Source: Euryarchaeota archaeon UBA251 (GTDB lineage: Archaea > Thermoplasmatota > Poseidoniia > Poseidoniales > Thalassarchaeaceae). From it: 6,310 nucleotides of DNA. The stretch covers positions 1-6,310 of the forward strand of contig DAFJ01000031.1 in NCBI GenBank assembly GCA_002497905.1, read 5' to 3'. Under the pieces are notes generated by a model. That model ran no database searches. It saw only the letters and a list, made by a program, of their open reading frames with translations, and was not told the DNA's origin. Every line of letters begins with the position of its first letter. The stretch's first letter is position 1. Shown here in pieces: positions 1 through 5,185 of this stretch. A program made the position numbers and the translations under genes.

Positions 1-794
1 GCCCTACGCATTGCTTCATTCAATCCTCCCACGGTGATTGTTCCACTTCGAACATAATGGCCCAAACGACGTTCCCTCTGTACTATGGTTCCCAACCACC
101 CCTCTAGGGGCCTTGCGAGATCTTTGAGTTCCTGCGGAACAGGGACTTTGATTTCCTCAACCTCAAGATTCGACGCATATGGCTGTAACATCGTTTCTGT
201 AGATCCGCGTGCATGGATCCCTGAGAGATGAAGCCGTTCACATACTTCCTCTACTCCGGCTTCGTTCCATCCAGGAGATGCTGTTGCTCCGAGAATCAGA
301 GCATCAGGGTTCGCAGCCATCAGTAGGTCGCCTAGTTGGGCTACGGCAGCATTACCCGTGGCACGATGTGCCTCATCGACTACAAGGAGTGTGATATCGG
401 ATAAGTCCAATGTACCTTTCATGGCATCGTTTCGAACCACTTGAGGTGTTGCAACAATAATTCGATTTAGAGCCCATTCATCTTTGCGCTTTGCAGGTGG
501 TGTTGCTCCTGTAAGGCGACCTACCCTGTCTTCATCGCTTATGGCTAGGACCCGTTCCAAGCCTCGATGTTGCTGATCAACTAGGGCATTTGTAGGTGCG
601 ACAAGGATGATTCTCCCCTCTTTAGTTCGGAGCCTTTCTGCAATCGCCATCCACTGAACCGCTGTCTTCCCCATTCCAGTGGGGAGGACGAGAAGTGTAG
701 AGGTCGACAAGCATGCGTTGACGGCTTCTAGCTGGTAAGCGCGTGCCTCTACTGCTTCATCCTGAAGGAATGGGTGCAGAACCATCGGCGACAT
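1..794 (-). CDS. hef: Hef/FANCM-type superfamily 2 DNA helicase, N-terminal part (cut by window edge)
   Basis: The minus strand is open from an ATG at 794 to the window edge, giving 264 codons with no stop. The translation shows the superfamily 2 helicase motifs in order: RAYQLEAV (about 18-25), Walker A PTGMGKT (38-44), motif Ia APTNALVDQQ (66-75), motif Ib TPQVVRND (116-123), motif II VDEAHR (139-144) and motif III GATASPG (169-175). The TASPG form and the TPQ..END-like motif Ib are typical of the Hef/MPH1/FANCM branch. These are ATP-dependent enzymes that act on stalled replication forks and branched DNA. After motif III the insert-domain region begins. RecA-like domain 2 and any XPF-type nuclease domain would lie outside the window, so helicase-only and helicase-nuclease forms cannot be told apart. 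An in-frame TGA lies just upstream of the ATG, so the start cannot move far. A second ATG at 785 (Met4) is an alternative. Transcribed divergently from the ribosomal operon. Confidence 0.85.
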   Translation of the reverse strand, partial: MSPMVLHPFLQDEAVEARAYQLEAVNACLSTSTLLVLPTGMGKTAVQWMAIAERLRTKEGRIILVAPTNALVDQQHRGLERVLAISDEDRVGRLTGATPPAKRKDEWALNRIIVATPQVVRNDAMKGTLDLSDITLLVVDEAHRATGNAAVAQLGDLLMAANPDALILGATASPGWNEAGVEEVCERLHLSGIHARGSTETMLQPYASNLEVEEIKVPVPQELKDLARPLEGWLGTIVQRERRLGHYVRSGTITVGGLNEAMRR

Positions 795-834
795 GGAACC
801 ATCCTTCCTCCGTCAGGGTTGAAAATGGTTCCAT
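793..834. repeat. 10-bp perfect inverted repeat around the helicase RBS and start
   Basis: ATGGAACCAT at 793-802 is the exact reverse complement of ATGGTTCCAT at 825-834, with 22 bases between. Read as helicase mRNA, the arms would form a 10-bp stem whose loop carries the Shine-Dalgarno and whose 3' arm includes the first two bases of the AUG. At DNA level it could instead be an operator. Whether the 834-825 arm is transcribed depends on the helicase transcription start, which is not known. Confidence 0.6.
803..811 (-). promoter_or_regulatory. Ribosome binding site of the helicase gene
   Basis: On the minus strand GGAGGAAGG precedes the ATG at 794. The GGAGG part is 12 bases and the GAAGG part 8 bases from the start codon. 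The site lies in the loop between two 10-base inverted-repeat arms, the second of which overlaps the first two bases of the start codon. Confidence 0.55.
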
Positions 835-856
835 CTAATCCTGAGACATATTTCGG

Positions 857-986
857 GGCGGCGTGCATCGAAGATAACCCGATTCAAAGTCGAACCGTTG
901 ATATACTCGACTGAGGTCGGAGGGCTGCTCAGTACGCGAGCAACCAGACACTGACGGGCTCTGCAACAGCATCCCGGCACGCCGCC
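857..986. repeat. Long-range 10-bp perfect inverted repeat in the divergent region
   Basis: GGCGGCGTGC at 857-866 and GCACGCCGCC at 977-986 are exact reverse complements separated by 110 bases. An 8-base part (CACGCCGC) recurs at 1045-1052. The arms flank the candidate operon promoter, so a DNA-binding role is more plausible than an RNA stem. Chance in a GC-rich stretch is also possible. Confidence 0.4.
891..906 (+). promoter_or_regulatory. Candidate BRE/TATA promoter element for the ribosomal operon
   Basis: TTGATATAC (898-906) is the best TATA-like stretch on the plus strand between the divergent genes. It is preceded by CGAACCG (891-897) in the place of a TFB-recognition element. Archaeal transcription would start about 25 bases downstream, near 925-932. 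The match to the archaeal TATA consensus is only partial, and no purine-rich BRE is clear. The rest of the upstream region up to 1060 is GC-rich and offers nothing better. Confidence 0.3.
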
Positions 987-1047
987 AAGGCAATCGCCGC
1001 AGCGGCCGGGTGTCACGGTTGCTCCTGCGTTCCCTGAGCCGGTTCAC

Positions 1048-1061
1048 GCCGCTTCGGTGGC
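1048..1061 (+). promoter_or_regulatory. UUCG-tetraloop hairpin in the uL3 leader
   Basis: GCCGC (1048-1052) pairs with GTGGC (1057-1061) around TTCG, giving a 5-bp stem (one G-U pair) closed by C-G, the very stable cUUCGg form. It ends 37 bases before the uL3 ATG, leaving the RBS free. No T-run follows, so it is not a terminator. An alternative fold pairs AGC-GG (1037-1042, one bulged C) with CCGCT (1049-1053) and would exclude this one. Confidence 0.4.
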
Positions 1062-1084
1062 CTCTGAATTGCAAACAACCCATT

Positions 1085-1090
1085 GGAGGA
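1085..1090 (+). promoter_or_regulatory. Ribosome binding site that fixes the uL3 start
   Basis: GGAGGA lies 9 bases (counted from GGAGG) before the ATG at 1099. It selects this start over the in-frame GTG at 1057, which would add 14 residues unlike any uL3 N-terminus. Confidence 0.85.
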
Positions 1091-1098
1091 AACACAAC

Positions 1099-2190
1099 AT
1101 GGCCGACAAGCATCGCCCTCGTAGAGGTAGCATGGCGTTCAGTCCGCGTAAGCGGGCGAACCGACAACATGGACGGGTCAAATCATGGCCCACGACTGAT
1201 TTGGATGAGGTGCGTGTCCAGGGATTTGCTGGTTGGAAGGCCGGTATGACCCACGTTCTGATGCGTGACCTCAATCCCTATTCTCCCAGTGCTGGTATCG
1301 AAGTCCGTCACGCTGTTACTGTCGTCGAGGTTCCTCCAATTCGGGTTCTCGCAGTCCGTGGCTACCACATGACTCCCTACGGTCTCCAAACCGCAGGTGA
1401 AGCATGGGCCGACGCTGAAGATCTCGATGAGAACATCAAGGGACTTTTCCCTAGATTCGCTAACCGCTCTAAGGCTGACAGCCAGATGCAAGATGGCATC
1501 AAGCCGGCTAAGCGCGGTGGTCGCCAGACTATGCCCAAGAATCACGATTCTGAGGCCAATTTCAATGCTCTAAAGGAGCACGTCCTCGAGGAAGTAAGGA
1601 TACTTGTTGCGACACAGCCCTCTCTCGTGAGCGGCTCTCCTTCCAAGACCCCTGAAATCATGGAGCTTGGTTTGACCGGTGGTAATATCGAAGCTCGCCT
1701 CGAGTGGGGTAAGGAGAACCTCGGTAAGGAAATTATCTTCGATGACGTCTATGGTGTTGGCCAAGATGTCGACGTTGTTGGTATTACCAAGGGCAAAGGA
1801 TTCCAAGGTTCTGTTAAGCGATGGGGTGTCAAACTCCTTAGTCACAAGAACAGTAAGAAGCGACGCCAAGCGGGTAACCTCGGTGACTTCGGTACTGGAT
1901 ACGTTCGTTCCACTGTTCCCCAAGCGGGTCAGGTTGGGTTCCATCATCGTACTGAGTACAATAAGCGGATCTTGATTATCGACGATTCTGAGAACAACAA
2001 CATCACTCCAGCAGGTGGATTCCTCCGCTATGGTGAGGTGAAGAATCAATACGTAATCATCAAGGGAAGCCTTCCTGGTCCTACCAAGCGTCTTCTTCGC
2101 TTCCGTGATGCGACACGATCGAAGGGTGATGTTGAACCTGAGAAGATTGAGATTACGCATGTGAGTAATTCTAGCAAGCAGGGGGTATGA
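1099..2190 (+). CDS. rpl3: Large-subunit ribosomal protein uL3 (L3p)
   Basis: uL3 (363 residues) is an early-assembling large-subunit protein whose extension reaches towards the peptidyl-transferase centre. Archaeal hallmarks are visible: N-terminal RPRRGSMAFSPRKRA (6-20), GFAGWKAGMTH (42-52), VVEVPPIRVLAVRGY, TKGKGFQGSVKRWGVK (230-245), VPQAGQVGFHHRTEYNKRIL, IKGSLPGPTKR, and the C-terminal ITHVSNSSKQG ending. The protein is somewhat longer than the roughly 330-345 residues I expect for archaeal uL3. The excess is a basic, low-complexity stretch at about 120-155 (KADSQMQDGIKPAKRGGRQT region). The segment usually written GPWHPARVMW in archaea reads GDFGTGYVRS here (262-271), so the finger-tip Trp and His are absent. 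First gene of the operon. Its stop is followed 3 bases later by the uL4 ATG. Identification is certain; the start is supported by RBS and N-terminal homology. Confidence 0.97.
   Translation: MADKHRPRRGSMAFSPRKRANRQHGRVKSWPTTDLDEVRVQGFAGWKAGMTHVLMRDLNPYSPSAGIEVRHAVTVVEVPPIRVLAVRGYHMTPYGLQTAGEAWADAEDLDENIKGLFPRFANRSKADSQMQDGIKPAKRGGRQTMPKNHDSEANFNALKEHVLEEVRILVATQPSLVSGSPSKTPEIMELGLTGGNIEARLEWGKENLGKEIIFDDVYGVGQDVDVVGITKGKGFQGSVKRWGVKLLSHKNSKKRRQAGNLGDFGTGYVRSTVPQAGQVGFHHRTEYNKRILIIDDSENNNITPAGGFLRYGEVKNQYVIIKGSLPGPTKRLLRFRDATRSKGDVEPEKIEITHVSNSSKQGV
2181..2186 (+). promoter_or_regulatory. Ribosome binding site choosing among three uL4 ATGs
   Basis: GGGGGT, inside the last uL3 codons, is followed by ATGs at 2187, 2190 and 2194. 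The first two share a different frame, ending after about 14 codons, and are too close to the site. The third is 7 bases away and opens uL4. The uL3 stop TGA overlaps the first ATG. Confidence 0.6.
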
Positions 2191-2193
2191 TGA

Positions 2194-3009
2194 ATGAAGA
2201 CGAAGACTATTGCAATTTCATTCTCAGATGAGACCTCTGCTTCGGCTAAGTCCGGCTCTTCAATCTCTCTTCCTGATGCATTCTCAAGCGCGGTCCGAAC
2301 CGACCTCGTACGTCGTGCAGTTCACTCCTCTCGTGCCAATCGGCGCCAGCCGTATGGCCACCGTGCTCACGAAGGTCGTCGTAAGCCCGTTGCTGGAATG
2401 AAGCACTCCGTCGAATGGTGGGGCAAGGGTCGTGGTGTTAGTCGAATTATGCGTCGTTCAGGATCTCGCGAGGGTGCAGAAAACCCGCACACTCGCGGCG
2501 GTCGACGAGCTCATGGTCCGAAAGTTGCCAAGGATTGGTCTCAGAAACTTAACCAGAAAGAGCGACGTGCTGCACGAGATAGTGCTATTGCTGCATCCAA
2601 CGACTCAGATATTGTTCGATCACGTGGTCACCGTGTCTCAGAGGATGTATCCTTCCCACTTGTCATTGAGGCAGCTAAGGGAAGTATCGAATCGTTTGAT
2701 CTTGACAAGGGAACTCAGCGTTTCGTGTCCATGATGGAGGCAATTGGCCTCGGTGAAGATCTCTCGCGTGCAAAGAGCGGTCGAAGTATCCGAGCTGGCA
2801 AGGGCAAGATGCGCGGACGACGTCGAAAGACCCCAAAGAGCGTCTTGCTTGTAGTATCTGACAAATCCACTCTCGGGCGTGCTGCTCGTAATCTACCTGG
2901 CGTCGATGTCGTCGCCGTGAAGGATCTCTCCGCCGAGCATCTTGCTCCTGGTGGTGACGTTGGACGGCTAACGGTCTACACCAAGGAAGCTGTCGAGGAG
3001 ATGAGGTGA
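2194..3009 (+). CDS. rpl4: Large-subunit ribosomal protein uL4 (L4p/L4e)
   Basis: uL4 (271 residues) has a globular domain on the subunit surface and a long basic loop that lines the nascent-chain exit tunnel constriction. The sequence shows RTDLVRRAVHSSRANRRQPYG (35-55), the tunnel loop rich in Gly, Arg and Trp (about 55-108, with VEWWGKGRGVSRIMRR), GGRRAHGPKVAKDW, the helix NQKERRAARDSAIAA (120-134), and a C-terminal domain with KSVLLVVSD, NLPGVDVVAVKDLSAEHLAPGG and GRLTVYTKEAVE, all as in archaeal and eukaryotic uL4. A Ser-rich stretch at about 9-25 between the first strand and the conserved core is longer than I expect. The TGA stop (3007-3009) lies inside the Shine-Dalgarno of the next gene. 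Identification is certain. Confidence 0.97.
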   Translation: MKTKTIAISFSDETSASAKSGSSISLPDAFSSAVRTDLVRRAVHSSRANRRQPYGHRAHEGRRKPVAGMKHSVEWWGKGRGVSRIMRRSGSREGAENPHTRGGRRAHGPKVAKDWSQKLNQKERRAARDSAIAASNDSDIVRSRGHRVSEDVSFPLVIEAAKGSIESFDLDKGTQRFVSMMEAIGLGEDLSRAKSGRSIRAGKGKMRGRRRKTPKSVLLVVSDKSTLGRAARNLPGVDVVAVKDLSAEHLAPGGDVGRLTVYTKEAVEEMR

Positions 3010-3010
3010 T
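3003..3010 (+). promoter_or_regulatory. Shine-Dalgarno of uL23 containing the uL4 stop codon
   Basis: GAGGTGAT is fully complementary to the archaeal 16S rRNA 3' end (AUCACCUC core). It contains the uL4 stop TGA at 3007-3009 and sits 4 bases before the uL23 ATG at 3015, or 8 counted from GAGG. The GTG inside it, 3006-3008, is in frame with uL23 but is part of the binding site. Confidence 0.85.
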
Positions 3011-3014
3011 TCTG

Positions 3015-3308
3015 ATGGTCGACCCCTATGATGTGATTCTTCAGCCATGGATTACTGAGAAGTCCCTCAACGCACGTCGTGTTGCTGATCCCGACCCGAG
3101 TGGGCATAGGGAAAACAACAACCGAATCGAGTTCATCGTACGTCGCCGTGCGACAAAGGCAGACATCAAGGCAGCCGTCGAGGAACTGCTCGAAGTCAAG
3201 GTTGCAAAAGTCAACACACGAATCATGAAAACTGGCAAGCATGCGAGTGTCAAGCTCGCGGAAGGTTACGATGCGGAGGAGGCAGCGCTGAAACTCGGCG
3301 CTTTCTGA
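3015..3308 (+). CDS. rpl23: Large-subunit ribosomal protein uL23 (L23p)
   Basis: uL23 (97 residues from this start) sits at the rim of the exit tunnel and is a docking site for factors such as signal recognition particle. The N-terminus MVDPYDVILQPWITEKSL and the core RIEFIVRRRATKADIKAAVEELLEVKVAKVNTRI match archaeal L23p closely, as does the C-terminal half with HASVKLAEGYDAEEAALKLGAF. A few extra residues between the first helix and the first strand (ADPDPSGHREN) make it slightly longer than the usual 82-90. The start at 3015 is preferred to the GTG at 3006, which lies inside the Shine-Dalgarno and would add three residues. One untranslated base separates its stop (3306-3308) from the uL2 Shine-Dalgarno. 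Confidence 0.96.
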   Translation: MVDPYDVILQPWITEKSLNARRVADPDPSGHRENNNRIEFIVRRRATKADIKAAVEELLEVKVAKVNTRIMKTGKHASVKLAEGYDAEEAALKLGAF

Positions 3309-3309
3309 T

Positions 3310-3317
3310 GAGGTGAT
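3310..3317 (+). promoter_or_regulatory. Shine-Dalgarno of uL2
   Basis: GAGGTGAT, identical to the uL23 site, starts 2 bases after the uL23 TGA and ends 4 bases before the ATG at 3322. It rules out the GTG at 3313 (inside the site) as the start. Confidence 0.85.
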
Positions 3318-3321
3318 TATT

Positions 3322-4044
3322 ATGGGTAAGAGAACACGTTCACAACGCCGGGGTTCGTCCCCGAAGAACCGCGTCCGGAGCCATCGTTTCCCTGGACGTT
3401 CCCAAGTTCCTCGTATTGAGGACGAAGTGGTAACTGTCGTAGAGTTGATCCATAGTCCTGTCCACACCGCACCACTCGCGCGTGTGAAAATGGATAGTGG
3501 CGAGGATTTCCACATAGTCGCCACCGAAGGAATGGGTGTTGGTCAGAAGATTGCCATTGGAGACAATGTCTCTCTTCGACCTGGAAATATCACGACACTG
3601 GGGAGCATCCCAGAAGGTACTCCCATCAGCAACGTCGAGGCACGGCCCGGCGATGGTGGAAAGATTGCTCGTAGTGGCGGTAATTCAGCAGTCGTCGAAT
3701 CGAATATGGGCGATATTGTCAGAGTCCGCCTACCATCGGGCCGAATGAAAGAACTCAACGCGAATTGCCGTGCATCGATCGGTATTCTCGGAGGCCATGG
3801 CCGAACCGATAAGCCGATGATGAAGGCTGGTTCTGCTCACTATCGAGCTAAGGCGCGAGGTAAGTTGTATCCATCAGTATCTGGTGTCGCAATGAATCCA
3901 GTGGATCACCCGCACGGTGGGGGTAACCATCAGGCTGTACACGGTCCTAACTCTGTACCACGCACTGCTCCACCTGGGCAGAAGGTTGGTCATATCGCAC
4001 CTAGTAGAACTGGGCGCGGTCGCTCGAAGTCGAAGGAGGTCTGA
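3322..4044 (+). CDS. rpl2: Large-subunit ribosomal protein uL2 (L2p/L8e)
   Basis: uL2 (240 residues) binds near the peptidyl-transferase centre and takes part in subunit association. The start MGKRTRSQRRGSSPKNRVRSHRF is the archaeal/eukaryotic L2 N-terminus. An OB-like domain follows (about 25-90, with GMGVGQKIAIGDNVSLRPGN), then an SH3-like domain with GTPISNVEARPGDGG, ARSGGNSAVV and RLPSGRMKELNANCRASIGILGG. The C-terminal extension carries the diagnostic VAMNPVDHPHGGGNH (about 189-203), including the conserved His of the HPHGGG motif (H198), and a basic tail RTGRGRSKSKEV. Length is normal for the archaeal family. Its last codons contain the GGAGGT that serves uS19, and the stop is 3 bases before the uS19 ATG. 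Confidence 0.98.
   Translation: MGKRTRSQRRGSSPKNRVRSHRFPGRSQVPRIEDEVVTVVELIHSPVHTAPLARVKMDSGEDFHIVATEGMGVGQKIAIGDNVSLRPGNITTLGSIPEGTPISNVEARPGDGGKIARSGGNSAVVESNMGDIVRVRLPSGRMKELNANCRASIGILGGHGRTDKPMMKAGSAHYRAKARGKLYPSVSGVAMNPVDHPHGGGNHQAVHGPNSVPRTAPPGQKVGHIAPSRTGRGRSKSKEV
4035..4040 (+). promoter_or_regulatory. Ribosome binding site of uS19 inside the uL2 coding end
   Basis: GGAGGT encodes part of the Glu-Val end of uL2 and lies 7 bases before the uS19 ATG at 4048. The uL2 TGA (4042-4044) falls between the site and the start. Confidence 0.8.
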
Positions 4045-4047
4045 TCC

Positions 4048-4539
4048 ATGGGTCGTAAGAAGAAGAAGATGTTCCGTACTCCGAAGATCGCACGTCGTCA
4101 GGCACGTAAGCGCCGTTCTCGACTCGCAGGTCGGCGCGAACGTGAATTCCTTTATCGCGGCTACAAGATTGAGGAACTCAAGGCAATGCCTCTGGTCCTC
4201 CCTGATGATGATCCAGGTATTTGCATCGCAGATATCGTACCTGCAAAGGTCCGACGCACTCTTCTGAACGGACTACCTCGTGAGCAACAGCATCTCTATG
4301 ACCGTGTCGTCAAGAGTGAGCGCACTGTGCGTACTCACTGTCGAAGCATGTATGTCATGCCTGCCATGGTGGGCAAGACTATCGCTATTCATAACGGGCA
4401 GAAGTTCGTTGAGATTGAAGTGCGGGAACAGATGATTGGACATGCTCTCGGAGAATTCGCTCCAACACGACGTGGAGTTACGCACACTGGTGTCGGTGTG
4501 GGTGCAACCCGTGGTTCGAAGCATGTGGCATTGAAGTGA
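4048..4539 (+). CDS. rps19: Small-subunit ribosomal protein uS19 (S19p/S15e)
   Basis: uS19 (163 residues) is a small-subunit head protein at the intersubunit bridge near the A site. It has the archaeal/eukaryotic N-terminal segment REFLYRGYKIEELKAM (31-47) absent from bacterial S19. The universal core follows: RTHCRSMYVMPAMVGKTIAIHNG (95-117), VEIEVREQMIGHALGEFAPTRR (121-142) and HTGVGVGATRGSK (146-158). A very basic lead of about 30 residues (GRKKKKMFRTPKIARRQARKRRSR), probably for rRNA binding, makes it somewhat longer than the 130-150 typical of archaea. The ATG at 4048 is backed by the RBS; a later start would lose this basic lead. The TGA stop overlaps the uL22 Shine-Dalgarno. Confidence 0.97.
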   Translation: MGRKKKKMFRTPKIARRQARKRRSRLAGRREREFLYRGYKIEELKAMPLVLPDDDPGICIADIVPAKVRRTLLNGLPREQQHLYDRVVKSERTVRTHCRSMYVMPAMVGKTIAIHNGQKFVEIEVREQMIGHALGEFAPTRRGVTHTGVGVGATRGSKHVALK

Positions 4540-4544
4540 GGTGA
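4538..4544 (+). promoter_or_regulatory. Shine-Dalgarno of uL22 overlapping the uS19 stop
   Basis: GAGGTGA begins at the second base of the uS19 TGA (4537-4539) and ends 6 bases before the ATG at 4551. Confidence 0.8.
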
Positions 4545-4550
4545 AGGAAG

Positions 4551-5174
4551 ATGGCAAGAGATTCAACCAAGCCCCGTAGCGGATATACCCAGCTACTCCA
4601 GAGTACGCCTGGCTTCCACAGCCTAACCACCGCTCGCGCGGTGAATCTGGACATTCATCACAAGCACTGCTACCAAATTTGTCGCTTCTTACGTAACAAG
4701 ACAGTCGGCGATGCGATTGATTATCTCGAATTGGTCATCAAGGCAGATGGCTGGATTGAGGATCCAAATAATCCGGATGGCTACAAGCGCCACAATGAGC
4801 ACCACATTCGTCGTAAGGCTCGTGCTATTCCCTACGTCCGCCGCTCTCGCAAGGGGAAGGGTGGAAACACGATGGCTGGCCACCGCAAGGGTCGAATGGG
4901 CCCTGGTCGTTTCCCGGTCAAGGCATCTCTAGCATACATCCGCCTTCTTCGCTCGGCAATGAATAATGCACGCGAGCAATATGAGGACCTCGATGATGTC
5001 GAAGATATGGTGATTACACACGTTGCAGCTCACCGTGGCCAAGTCCGCCGAGCTTTCCGACCCCGTGCACGCGGCCGTGCAAGTCCAAAGAACCACTACC
5101 AAGTCAATCTCGAGGTATTCCTTGAGGCGGTTGCTGAGGAAGGCGACTGGGACATGGATGACGGAGATTTCTGA
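4551..5174 (+). CDS. rpl22: Large-subunit ribosomal protein uL22 (L22p/L17e) with central insertion and acidic tail
   Basis: uL22 (207 residues) contacts all 23S rRNA domains and its beta-hairpin lines the exit tunnel next to uL4. Family features seen: TTARAVNLDIHHKHCYQICRFLRNKTVGDAIDYLELVI (26-63), RAIPYVRR (91-98), GHRKGRMGPGRFPVKASLAYIRLLRSAMNNAREQYE (110-144), the conserved ITHVAAHRGQVRRAFRPRARGRASPKN (155-181, hairpin and its arms), and the last strand HYQVNLEVFLE. Archaeal uL22 is usually about 150-160 residues. The excess here is a charged insertion at about 66-90 (DGWIEDPNNPDGYKRHNEHH region), a slightly longer N-terminus and an acidic C-tail (EEGDWDMDDGDF). The conserved core is intact, so this is a normal gene with lineage-type expansions. 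Its stop lies at the edge of the uS3 Shine-Dalgarno. Confidence 0.96.
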   Translation: MARDSTKPRSGYTQLLQSTPGFHSLTTARAVNLDIHHKHCYQICRFLRNKTVGDAIDYLELVIKADGWIEDPNNPDGYKRHNEHHIRRKARAIPYVRRSRKGKGGNTMAGHRKGRMGPGRFPVKASLAYIRLLRSAMNNAREQYEDLDDVEDMVITHVAAHRGQVRRAFRPRARGRASPKNHYQVNLEVFLEAVAEEGDWDMDDGDF

Positions 5175-5180
5175 GGTGAT
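5173..5180 (+). promoter_or_regulatory. Shine-Dalgarno of uS3 overlapping the uL22 stop
   Basis: GAGGTGAT, the third exact copy of this octamer in a junction, shares its first two bases with the uL22 TGA (5172-5174) and ends 5 bases before the ATG at 5186. Confidence 0.85.
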
Positions 5181-5185
5181 TTAAG

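Larger units (their letters stand above)
795..1098. other. Divergent intergenic region between helicase and ribosomal operon
   Basis: These 304 bases hold no gene I can support. From left to right: the helicase RBS within an inverted repeat (793-834); an AT-rich stretch near 845-854 that could carry the helicase promoter; a TATA-like element facing the ribosomal operon (898-906); a 5-bp hairpin (926-942); a GC-rich section (about 970-1060) with the palindrome-like GCCGC-A-GCGGC at 996-1006; a UUCG-loop hairpin (1048-1061); and the uL3 RBS. The octamer CACGCCGC occurs at 978-985 and 1045-1052, and its reverse complement at 858-865. If the operon starts near 927, uL3 has a leader of roughly 170 bases, long for an archaeal mRNA. 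Confidence 0.6.

Noticed and set aside
209..394. Plus-strand open frame of 61 codons opposite the helicase gene.
   Set aside because: It is antisense to a gene with complete helicase motifs, has no RBS or family resemblance, and is a shadow frame.
832..834. A minus-strand ATG at 834 opening a 25-codon frame that overlaps the helicase start, a possible regulatory upstream ORF.
   Set aside because: It has no RBS of its own and may lie at or before the transcription start; the ATG is simply part of the inverted-repeat arm.
813..1016. Minus-strand open frame of 67 codons in the intergenic region, GTG start with an AGGAG five bases upstream, ending just before the helicase RBS.
   Set aside because: The protein is Cys/Arg-rich with no recognisable domain and overlaps the likely operon promoter and leader. 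The SD-like match and stop position are suggestive but not enough. Conservation in relatives would be needed.
1036..1061. A GGTTCAC-containing stretch resembling a tRNA T-arm.
   Set aside because: The bases around it do not form a 5-bp T-stem, and no acceptor, D or anticodon arms can be found upstream.
1057..1098. GTG start adding 14 residues to uL3.
   Set aside because: The added residues do not resemble uL3, include the RBS sequence, and begin in the UUCG hairpin. The ATG at 1099 has a good RBS and the family N-terminus.
835..1170. Minus-strand open frame of 111 codons across the intergenic region and the uL3 start.
   Set aside because: It overlaps the certain uL3 gene antisense, has no known motif and a composition typical of a shadow frame.
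1570..2160. Minus-strand open frame of 196 codons inside uL3.
   Set aside because: It is long only because of the codon bias of uL3 on the other strand; the protein has no recognisable domain.
3006..3014. GTG start for uL23 three codons upstream of the ATG.
   Set aside because: The GTG is part of the GAGGTGAT Shine-Dalgarno; MVDPYDVI from 3015 matches the family.
3313..3321. GTG start for uL2 three codons upstream of the ATG.
   Set aside because: The same situation: it lies inside the Shine-Dalgarno, and MGKRTRSQRRG is the conserved start.
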